Below, piece by piece: positions 25,617-34,767 of a DNA stretch of 64,000 nt (positions are counted from its first letter, which is position 1; each line of letters begins with the position of its first letter). The notes beneath the pieces were generated by a model. That model made no database searches, was not told the origin of the DNA, and saw only the letters and a program-made list of their open reading frames with translations. The position numbers and the translations under genes are program-made. This DNA comes from Obscuribacter phosphatis_A (GTDB lineage: Bacteria > Cyanobacteriota > Vampirovibrionia > Obscuribacterales > Obscuribacteraceae), in the NCBI GenBank assembly GCA_017303615.1, contig JAFLCK010000018.1, forward strand, positions 41,515 through 105,514, in the 5' to 3' direction.

Positions 25617-26422
25617 AAGATCCGAAAGCCAACTCCGACGCCTCGAACTCTTCTGATAAGTGGTGGCTTTCTTTCTATCAGGACACGCCATTCATCACCT
25701 ATCTTGACACCACCCATGGTGAAGACCACGAAGACATTCTAAATTTCTTGTATAATCACTGCTTGCTGGATCGCGGCAAAAAACAGTCAATCAGTATATT
25801 TGATCAGTGCTGCGGAATAGCTTCCATTGGCTTGCCGCTTGCCAAAGAAGGCTTCAAAGTCTACGGCGCAGATATCTGCCCCCAGTTCATTCAAGAAGCA
25901 GAAAGACGAGCCGAGATGCTTAAACTGAAAGACAATTTGAGCCTTCAATTAACCGACGCTACAGTTTATCTTCCGCCCGAGAAAGTAGATTTGACCTTAA
26001 ATCTCTATACCAGCTTCGGCTATGCAGATCATCAAACCAATTTGAAGATGCTGGAAAAAGCCCATCAATCGCTGAAATCAGAGGGCATTTTCCTTCTAGA
26101 CTTCCCTAATTTCCATTTAGTTTTGTCGCACTTCAGAAAGTATATTGTCAGAGAGATAGGGCCAAGTGATGCGCCGATCACTGTTATTAGAGAGGCGCAA
26201 TTGTCGCCCTTAGAAGGCAGGCTCAAACAAACCTGGACCTTTATCGACAATGACGGCAAACGCACAAGACAAGAAAGCAGCCTGGCTATCTATCTACCCG
26301 ATAGACTATTGGCAATGCTCAAAGAAGTGGGCTTCAGTAAATTCACCGTATTTGGTGACTTCAAAACAGCCGCCGCCTACCAAACTGATTCTCCCCGCTT
26401 GATTATTCAAGCAAGGGCATAA
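25613..26422 (+). CDS. Class I SAM-dependent methyltransferase
   Basis: It has 269 residues; its ATGA overlaps the asnB stop by 4 bp, which indicates translational coupling. The SAM-binding motif I is SIFDQCCGIASIGLPLA (about 61-77), followed by the acidic residue in VYGADICPQF and the motif around LTLNLYTSFGYAD. The N-terminal segment and the C-terminal lid are typical of small-molecule methyltransferases. Its substrate is probably the product of the neighbouring AsnB or A-PCP-R enzymes (inference from position). Confidence 0.9.
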   Translation: MKDPKANSDASNSSDKWWLSFYQDTPFITYLDTTHGEDHEDILNFLYNHCLLDRGKKQSISIFDQCCGIASIGLPLAKEGFKVYGADICPQFIQEAERRAEMLKLKDNLSLQLTDATVYLPPEKVDLTLNLYTSFGYADHQTNLKMLEKAHQSLKSEGIFLLDFPNFHLVLSHFRKYIVREIGPSDAPITVIREAQLSPLEGRLKQTWTFIDNDGKRTRQESSLAIYLPDRLLAMLKEVGFSKFTVFGDFKTAAAYQTDSPRLIIQARA

Positions 26423-26423
26423 A

Positions 26424-29400
26424 ATGCAGTTCAAAAGCTTTATCGAAGAGTACAAGAAAATCGCTGAACAGTTCGGTGAAAGAGCAGCGGTCATCGAAGA
26501 AAGCAGTGCGATAAGCCATGCCACCCTCTATAACGAGGCTATGGCTTTAGCCGCTGCCGTAAAGCCGATAGGCGGCAAACTGGTAGTACTGGCTCTGCCA
26601 AAATCATACGACTATATTAAGGCGCTGCTTGCAGTCTGGATGGCAGGCAAAGCCTTTACCCCCCTTGATGTGAATATGCCAGAGTCTCGCATGAAAGCCA
26701 TACTCAGCGAGGTAGAGCAGTTCAACGGTGAGCCGACTCTCGTAATTTCAACAAAAGAAAATTTAGCCAAACTAGAAAATTGTGCGAACCAATGCCTCTT
26801 TCTAATAGATTTAGACCGAGGTGAGGCCGACAGCCAATTGGCTAGCCCTTCTACAATCGATGCCGAAGACCTTGCCTATGTAATATTCACCTCAGGCTCA
26901 ACCGGCACGCCCAAAGGCGTCTTGGTCGAACACAAAGGTTTAGTCAATCTCTTGCGGGAACAAATAAAGGCCTTCCGCCTCAATCATCTCAGTCGTTCGC
27001 TCTTCTATCTTTCTATTAGCTTTGACGCCTCGATATCAGACTTAGGCACAGCCCTACTTGCCGGAGCGGCGCTGGTAATCCTACCGCCTCAAAAACTCAG
27101 CCCCGAAAAGCTAAACGAAACTTTCACCAAATACGGTATCACCTATATAGACATCCCACCCAGTGTGCTAAAACTGCTTAACCCGCAAGAAAAGCCTGAC
27201 TGCCTGCAGTCTATGGTAATCGGAGGCGAGGTCTGTCCGAGCGACATAGTGCGACAGTGGGCTCGTGCTCTTCACCTTGTTTGTGTCTACGGACCCACCG
27301 AAGCAACCATCTGCACAAGCTATACTGTCTGCGATGAAAATTGGGACAAACCGCTGATAGGTAAGCCCATAGCCAATATCAAATATCATTTGCGAGACCC
27401 GAATGATCAAAGCAAAGAACTAACTGTCGAAGCAACCCAAAAGCAAGAAGCCGAGCTCTATATCAGCGGTCTTGGACTAGCCCGCGGCTATTTATTTAGA
27501 GAGAAACTGACCGCCGAGCGCTTTATTATTGATTCCAATGGCGAGCGTCTTTATGCCACAAGAGATAGAGTGATTGCCCTAAACGACGGCAACTTCGTCT
27601 TTTGCGGTCGCATAGACAGACAGTTCAAATTGAGGGGCATGCTTATTGAGCCGGAAGAAATCGAAGCGGCGCTAATGGAAAACAGCCTAGTCAAAAGAGC
27701 AGCAGTGGGCAAACGGCGGCTTGAAACTAGAGACAGCGAGATTCTGGTTGCATATGTTGAACCAACTAAAGGCGCCGATGATTGCGCGCATTCGCTGCGT
27801 CAACTTCTATCGCAACGCCTGCCCAAGTGGATGCTACCCCACCGTTTTCTATTTGTAGAAAAGATGCCGCAGACAGCCTCAGGTAAAGTTGATCTGGCTG
27901 CGCTGGAAAAGCTTGCAATCAATAACCGCGCCCAAGAACAAGAGCAGCTAGAGACTAAGCAAGAGCAGCTAGAGACAAAGCAAGAGAAGGGTACAAAAAA
28001 AACTGTCAAGAAAATTGGTCTGACCGAGCTGGTCAAGGACTGCGCCATAGAAATATTAGGTTGTGACTGCTTTGGCGATGATGAAAACTTCTTCGAAATG
28101 GGTCTAGACTCGCTAAGCACAGTCGAATTGGCTGCGGCTGTATGTCGAGTCGGCTTGCCTGTTTCGCCTGAGACTATATTCAAAAATCCTAGCGTCAACC
28201 AACTAGTGCAGCATTTGCAGCACAGCCCAGAGTCAGGCGCCAAAGACAATCAAGCAAACGGCGAGAGCACCAAAGTCTTGCGCGCTCTCCTTGAGCAAGA
28301 ACCGCTGCGGTCGCAGATTGCCTCAATAGAGAGTCTTTTGAATTCATCTTTAAGCGAAAGAGGCGACGAGCGATCAGAAAGGGGTTACAAAACCCTTATC
28401 ACCGGCGCAGCGGGCTTCCTTGGCACATACTTACTGGCAGAGCTACTCTTTCAAAGCGATGCAAAATTTATCGCCTTGATTAGAGCCAAGAACGAAGCGG
28501 AAGCGCTAGACAAGCTGCTGCGCAGTGCCGAGCGCTACTCATCTAAACATCTTCAACTATTTGCCGACGCTAACGAAAGTGGCAAGTTAGAGATTTTGCT
28601 AGGAGACATCAAGGAAGAGAGACTCGGTCTCGATACATACACTTACAGCGCCCTCTGTCAAAATATCGGCCGTGTCATTCATTTAGCGGCACAGGTGAAT
28701 ATGGCTGCGTCACGCCAAGAACTAATGGATACAAATGTAATCGGCACCCTCAATATAGCCCGCTTAGCTGCCGCCACCCCAAGCAAAGAACTGCATTATT
28801 GTTCAACTTTGTCGGTTTTTGTGGCAACTGATAAAAACAAGGGCAGTCTTCTCGAAAGCGACGATTTAAGCAGTGAAACCACAGTCTATGGAGGCTATGC
28901 CCAGACAAAATGGCTGGCGGAAGTAGTTTTGCGCAGGCTGGGCAACTGCCGCTTGCAAAAGGCAAGCACCGGGCAAGAGCCAATCGTTGATACAGCAACG
29001 CCCAAGGGTCAGCTAGACCTGACAGTCTATCGCCTCGGGCTAATCACCGGCGACCAAGACAATGCCATGGCACCGGCCAATGACTTTCTCGGTCTTTTTA
29101 TCAAAGGACTGCACAATGCCGGTATCGGCGAATTACACACCGGACAGGCGGCAGCCGCAATATCTATGGACATAAGCCCAGTTGACTATGTGGCAAAAGC
29201 CATGGCTGAACTTATTTACGGGCGCGATAAAGATCGGCAGGCAGAAAGAAAAGCCGGTTTAGGTGCGGAAAAGCAGTCACTTTCTTTGTTCAATTATCAG
29301 CCAGAACATCCGGCAAATAATGCGCTAGATGCAGAGCCCAGTCCTGAGCTAAATACTGAGCAAATTTCTCAGCCAGATCATCCGGCAGATTATCAGCCAG

Positions 29401-29801
29401 AAACTCCAAAAGTCCTGCCAGCCTTGCCTCTGCATCTCCAACATAGATCAACCAAGACTTTCCACATTGCCAACAACACTTCCTTAAGCCTGCAGAGGCT
29501 GGCACTTTTGATTGCTGAGGCCAGCGCAGGCAATTGCGGCAATAGTTCAAACGGTCAAGATAAAGCAACCGGTGCGCCGAGGGCAGATCTAGACTTTAAG
29601 GCTATTGCCGCAGCCAAGCTGGCGATTTGCCGACTTTATTCGCCGGAAGAATTCCAAATGCTGCGCACGATGGATCTCTTTCAAGCCACTGGTGTAGATT
29701 TCGACATGCAAAACACACGGCAAGCCTTACCCCACCTAAGCATTCCCCAGATATCTGACCGCTTGCTGAAAAAATACATTGCGGCGGCACTTGGCGGGTA
29801 A
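26424..29801 (+). CDS. NRPS-like A-PCP-thioester reductase
   Basis: It has 1125 residues. The adenylation domain (about 1-500) has FTSGSTGTPKG, YGPTEATIC and the C-terminal lysine segment ASGKVDL. A Gln/Glu linker with a repeated EQLETKQ (about 510-530) precedes the carrier domain with the phosphopantetheine serine in GLDSLS (Ser563). The reductase domain (about 654-1125) has the NAD(P) motif TGAAGFLG and the YGGYAQTK Tyr-Lys pair. About 50 residues of low-complexity sequence (about 950-1000) interrupt the reductase. Such enzymes reduce a carrier-bound amino acid to an aldehyde or alcohol. The starter residue cannot be predicted reliably. It starts 1 bp after the methyltransferase stop. Confidence 0.93.
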   Translation: MQFKSFIEEYKKIAEQFGERAAVIEESSAISHATLYNEAMALAAAVKPIGGKLVVLALPKSYDYIKALLAVWMAGKAFTPLDVNMPESRMKAILSEVEQFNGEPTLVISTKENLAKLENCANQCLFLIDLDRGEADSQLASPSTIDAEDLAYVIFTSGSTGTPKGVLVEHKGLVNLLREQIKAFRLNHLSRSLFYLSISFDASISDLGTALLAGAALVILPPQKLSPEKLNETFTKYGITYIDIPPSVLKLLNPQEKPDCLQSMVIGGEVCPSDIVRQWARALHLVCVYGPTEATICTSYTVCDENWDKPLIGKPIANIKYHLRDPNDQSKELTVEATQKQEAELYISGLGLARGYLFREKLTAERFIIDSNGERLYATRDRVIALNDGNFVFCGRIDRQFKLRGMLIEPEEIEAALMENSLVKRAAVGKRRLETRDSEILVAYVEPTKGADDCAHSLRQLLSQRLPKWMLPHRFLFVEKMPQTASGKVDLAALEKLAINNRAQEQEQLETKQEQLETKQEKGTKKTVKKIGLTELVKDCAIEILGCDCFGDDENFFEMGLDSLSTVELAAAVCRVGLPVSPETIFKNPSVNQLVQHLQHSPESGAKDNQANGESTKVLRALLEQEPLRSQIASIESLLNSSLSERGDERSERGYKTLITGAAGFLGTYLLAELLFQSDAKFIALIRAKNEAEALDKLLRSAERYSSKHLQLFADANESGKLEILLGDIKEERLGLDTYTYSALCQNIGRVIHLAAQVNMAASRQELMDTNVIGTLNIARLAAATPSKELHYCSTLSVFVATDKNKGSLLESDDLSSETTVYGGYAQTKWLAEVVLRRLGNCRLQKASTGQEPIVDTATPKGQLDLTVYRLGLITGDQDNAMAPANDFLGLFIKGLHNAGIGELHTGQAAAAISMDISPVDYVAKAMAELIYGRDKDRQAERKAGLGAEKQSLSLFNYQPEHPANNALDAEPSPELNTEQISQPDHPADYQPETPKVLPALPLHLQHRSTKTFHIANNTSLSLQRLALLIAEASAGNCGNSSNGQDKATGAPRADLDFKAIAAAKLAICRLYSPEEFQMLRTMDLFQATGVDFDMQNTRQALPHLSIPQISDRLLKKYIAAALGG

Positions 29802-29840
29802 ATAGAGCTTGGGTCGAGGCGAAAGTGATGCGTGGCGATT

Positions 29841-31328
29841 ATGCGCAATGAACTTACTACTGAGAACAGGCAAGACGAAGAGAAAGCGCTCTTCACTCTT
29901 TCATATGGAACGGTGCCAACCAGCACAAAACTTGCTTTGGGTTGTTTGGTTCCTTTCTTTATTGTTCCTGTAGCCGTTGCCATTTACAAGACAATTACTG
30001 CCGGTGGTAATCCCAAGTTAGTCCTCTTTTTTATCTTAAGTACTCTACCCTACTTAGCTTTTGTCCTCTTTATCTTGCTGAAAACGTCAAAAGCAAAGAT
30101 TGCCTGCAAAGAGAATGCCATAAGCTTCTCGCCGCAATGGAAAGCCAGTTTGCTTGGTCGCCTAGAAAGAGACTGGCATGATGTTCATTCAGTGCAAATC
30201 GTGGCGGACTCTAGCAATATAAAAAGCCTGCTCGCCCAGCTAAAGGGCGAACCAGGTTTATTAGCAAAGCTAAAAGTCGGACTCAGTCCAGATTCCAGCG
30301 CACAGCTCTGCATCGACTTCAAGTCTGGCGGCAGCGCCTTTGTCAGACTTTGCTTGCTCACCAAACAAGAACTGGAAGATCTCATCTTTCAATTAGACAA
30401 GCATGTAGACCCTTCGCGCTTCTCACAAGATTATATTCGCCTGCAAAAAGCACTCTACCTAGAAGACGCAGGCGCCCAACACCTCTCTTCAATCTGGGAC
30501 GAGGACCTCAATCTGCGCTATATCTCGACCAACTATGTGCCACTGCAGGCGGGGGCACAACTGGCAAACTATACAGTCTTGATGGCTTTAGCCACAGGCG
30601 GCATGTCGGCAGTCTATTTAGCAAAAGACAAGCAGCGCAAAGTAGTGCTGAAAGAGCTGGTGCTCAGCCATTTAACAAGCGAAGAACAGGCGAAGGCCAA
30701 AGAGCTTTTTGACCGCGAGGCAAGCTTACTGCTCAAAATCAAGCATGACCAGATAGCCACCGTCCTAGACAAAATCACTGCAAACGGCAGACATTATCTG
30801 GTTTTGGAATACATTTCAGGACTGACCCTGCGCCAACACATCAAACAAAATGGCAAAGAAAAACCCAGTACTGCAGTCAAATTCGGGCTGCAGATGGCTA
30901 ATATTCTTCAGTATCTGCACTCGCAGGTGCCTCCTATTTTGCATAGAGACTTCACCCCAGACAATCTAATCATCAAAGATAACGGCTCCCTTTGCCTCAT
31001 CGACTTTGGCGCCGCCAACGAATACGTAGGCAGAGTCACCGGCACGATGATAGGCAAACAATGCTACATCGCCCCCGAACAACTGCAAGGTAAAGCCAGC
31101 CCGGCAAGCGATGTCTATGCCCTGGGCGCCACGCTCTTCTTTGTCTTGAGTGGTGAAGACCCGATTCCACTTAGTGCTTCAAAGCCCGAACTAGATACAC
31201 CCGAACTAGATACAAAAAAACAGCAACTCGCAGAACTGATAGCAAGACTAACTGCCTTTGCGGAAGCAGAGCGAGTGCAGACTAGCAAAGAAGCTTTCGA
31301 AGCGCTGAGAGACCTGAGGTCGCTATAG
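29841..31328 (+). CDS. Membrane Ser/Thr kinase with HRDFTPDN loop
   Basis: It has about 495 residues from the ATG at 29841 (a GTG three codons upstream is the alternative). Two hydrophobic segments lie in about residues 30-80, then a beta-rich domain (85-190) and a C-terminal kinase domain (about 230-495): glycine loop ATGGMSAVYLAKD, Lys in VVLKEL, catalytic loop HRDFTPDNLI, DFG and APEQ. The catalytic-loop Lys of HRDxKxxN is replaced by Thr, a variant I associate with cyanobacterial-type kinases. It is 39 bp after the NRPS-like gene and 4 bp before the next kinase. Confidence 0.92.
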   Translation: MRNELTTENRQDEEKALFTLSYGTVPTSTKLALGCLVPFFIVPVAVAIYKTITAGGNPKLVLFFILSTLPYLAFVLFILLKTSKAKIACKENAISFSPQWKASLLGRLERDWHDVHSVQIVADSSNIKSLLAQLKGEPGLLAKLKVGLSPDSSAQLCIDFKSGGSAFVRLCLLTKQELEDLIFQLDKHVDPSRFSQDYIRLQKALYLEDAGAQHLSSIWDEDLNLRYISTNYVPLQAGAQLANYTVLMALATGGMSAVYLAKDKQRKVVLKELVLSHLTSEEQAKAKELFDREASLLLKIKHDQIATVLDKITANGRHYLVLEYISGLTLRQHIKQNGKEKPSTAVKFGLQMANILQYLHSQVPPILHRDFTPDNLIIKDNGSLCLIDFGAANEYVGRVTGTMIGKQCYIAPEQLQGKASPASDVYALGATLFFVLSGEDPIPLSASKPELDTPELDTKKQQLAELIARLTAFAEAERVQTSKEAFEALRDLRSL

Positions 31329-31332
31329 ATAG

Positions 31333-33153
31333 ATGTTCAAAAAGAATGATGATGCCACCAATAAGCTAGCGCTGCCCGCCAAACCCGATGGTGCGAACGA
31401 ACTGTACATACCGTATAGCACCACCAGAGCCATGATTCGCGACAGGCTAGATGGAAGCAAAAATCAAATCACTCTCAAGAGAGGGCTTATCTTTCTAGCC
31501 ATTCTACTTTCCTATGCGGCCTTGAGCCAAGCCCCAAGAATACTTCCGCACGCCCTTGCTCTCAAGGTGATCCCCCTTCTCTATATATTTTTCTACACTA
31601 TTCTTTTCTTCGTCACTATGCCGATAATTCTTGCCCCCACCAATCTGCAAGTTGGCAGACAGGGGCTGCGGCTACATTGGCTAAGCACCCTTGGATGCTA
31701 TTCCAGCCCCTGGATAAAGCTGGACTGCATTAAATATGTGGATTGCTCGAATATGTCTCGCGGCTTATACAGCTCAAAAGCACTCGATATTTATCTTGAC
31801 CTGAGCGATTTAGCTAAGTCGGAACAGCTGAAAGCTCGGTTCTTCACTCTGCCGATCACGAGCCTGCACCACTTCAAAGAATTGAAGTTGCGCCTTGACC
31901 TGCAAGCCATCACCTACGAAGAAGACGTAAAAAGCCTGGTCAACGCTATGGTTCAACTCTTGCCTGCCGATAAGCTCGATGAACGCGCCCTCAGTCTCAC
32001 AGAAAATTTTGAAGATAGCACTTTTACCAAACTCTGGCTGGAGAACTTTGACAGTAAGAATAGCGCCGGCGAAAACTGCCTGCAAGAAGGTGACCTAGCG
32101 GCAGAAAGATACAGAGTGATCGAGCGCCTACAAGGGGGAGGGCAGGCGGCGGTCTATCTGGCTAATGACACCGCCGACGGTGAAGGCAAGCAGGTCGTGT
32201 TGAAAGAATTTGTCTTGCCGGCTAAAGGCGGCATCGAAATCAGGCGCCGCGCCCTAGAAAATGTCGAACACGAAGCCAAAATATTGAAGAAGCTAGAAGC
32301 ACCAAACATAGTCAAACTGCTAGATTGCTTTGCCACTGCCCAGAGAGCTTATCTAGTTCTTGAGCATATCAAAGGCGCTTCCTTAAGAGCAATAGTCAAA
32401 CGAGAAGGACCTTTGACCGTTGAAGAAGTGTCTATCTTGGCCGATAAGATGTGCGACATTCTCAATTATCTCCACAACCAGACACCACCAGTAGTGCATC
32501 GCGATTTCACTCCCGACAACTTAATGTTCTCAGGGGAAGGGCAGCTTTACCTTATCGACTTTAACGTAGCCGAAACACTAGAGTCCAACCTCACTCGCAC
32601 CATGGTCGGCAAACACAGCTATGTCCCCCCGGAGCAGTTTAGAGGCAAAGCCACCACTCAAAGTGACATCTATTCTATGGGTGCGACACTCTACTTTCTT
32701 TTGACCGGCAGAGATCCTCAACCGATATCGGTATCTAATCCGTTTGCCGAAGAGAAAAACTCAAAGCAAATTGATGAGGTGGCAAGCCACATCGAAGTTA
32801 CGCCCATAAGTAGCAATTCGCAAGCCCGCGAAGCCGAAATCGAACGCACAAGCACTAAAGCTAAGGGGCGCGAAGCAAACGAGGCAAAAGACGAAAACGG
32901 GGCAAACGAGGCAAAAGAAGCAAACAGGGCAAGCGAGGCAAAAGAAGCAAACAGGGCAAGCGAGGCAAAAGAAGCAAACAGGGCAAACGAGATAAGCACG
33001 ACAGCCAAGACAAACGAGACAGCCAAGACGAACGAGACAGCCAAGCAAGCCTTGGGACAAATAATTGCTAAAGCCACAGCCCTAGAAACCAGCCAGCGAT
33101 ATCAAGACTGCCATCAACTAAAGAAAGATCTAGCGCCGCTCATCGGCGCCTGA
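31333..33153 (+). CDS. Membrane Ser/Thr kinase, paralog, with Ala/Glu/Asn repeats
   Basis: It has 606 residues. It shares its layout with the 29841 kinase: two N-terminal membrane segments (about 50-105), a middle domain, and a kinase domain (about 255-470) with GGGQAAVYLAND, VVLKEF, HRDFTPDNLM and PPEQ. DFG is changed to DFN (LIDFNVAE), a second departure from the canonical form. The tail (about 500-575) is a repeat of EAKEANRAS-like units, then a helical end. It starts 4 bp after its paralog, which suggests tandem duplication and joint function. Activity is likely but unproved. Confidence 0.92.
   Translation: MFKKNDDATNKLALPAKPDGANELYIPYSTTRAMIRDRLDGSKNQITLKRGLIFLAILLSYAALSQAPRILPHALALKVIPLLYIFFYTILFFVTMPIILAPTNLQVGRQGLRLHWLSTLGCYSSPWIKLDCIKYVDCSNMSRGLYSSKALDIYLDLSDLAKSEQLKARFFTLPITSLHHFKELKLRLDLQAITYEEDVKSLVNAMVQLLPADKLDERALSLTENFEDSTFTKLWLENFDSKNSAGENCLQEGDLAAERYRVIERLQGGGQAAVYLANDTADGEGKQVVLKEFVLPAKGGIEIRRRALENVEHEAKILKKLEAPNIVKLLDCFATAQRAYLVLEHIKGASLRAIVKREGPLTVEEVSILADKMCDILNYLHNQTPPVVHRDFTPDNLMFSGEGQLYLIDFNVAETLESNLTRTMVGKHSYVPPEQFRGKATTQSDIYSMGATLYFLLTGRDPQPISVSNPFAEEKNSKQIDEVASHIEVTPISSNSQAREAEIERTSTKAKGREANEAKDENGANEAKEANRASEAKEANRASEAKEANRANEISTTAKTNETAKTNETAKQALGQIIAKATALETSQRYQDCHQLKKDLAPLIGA
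32911..33045 (+). repeat. Coding tandem repeats, 27-bp and 18-bp units
   Basis: Three 27-bp units (AKEANRASE type) run 32911-32991, followed by 18-bp units (TAKTNE type) at 33001-33036 with a partial third. They are nearly identical in DNA, which points to recent slippage expansion. Confidence 0.85.
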
Positions 33154-33186
33154 AGCCAAGGGCAAATGACCAAGCAGAGACGCGAC

Positions 33187-34680
<1,494 letters not shown>

Positions 34681-34767
34681 TGTCATAGATCTGTGAATGT
34701 GGGCAGCTGCGCTTTTAGCCATGCTAGCATTCTTTAGTGTCGGCAATACAAAGATATTTGGCGAAAA

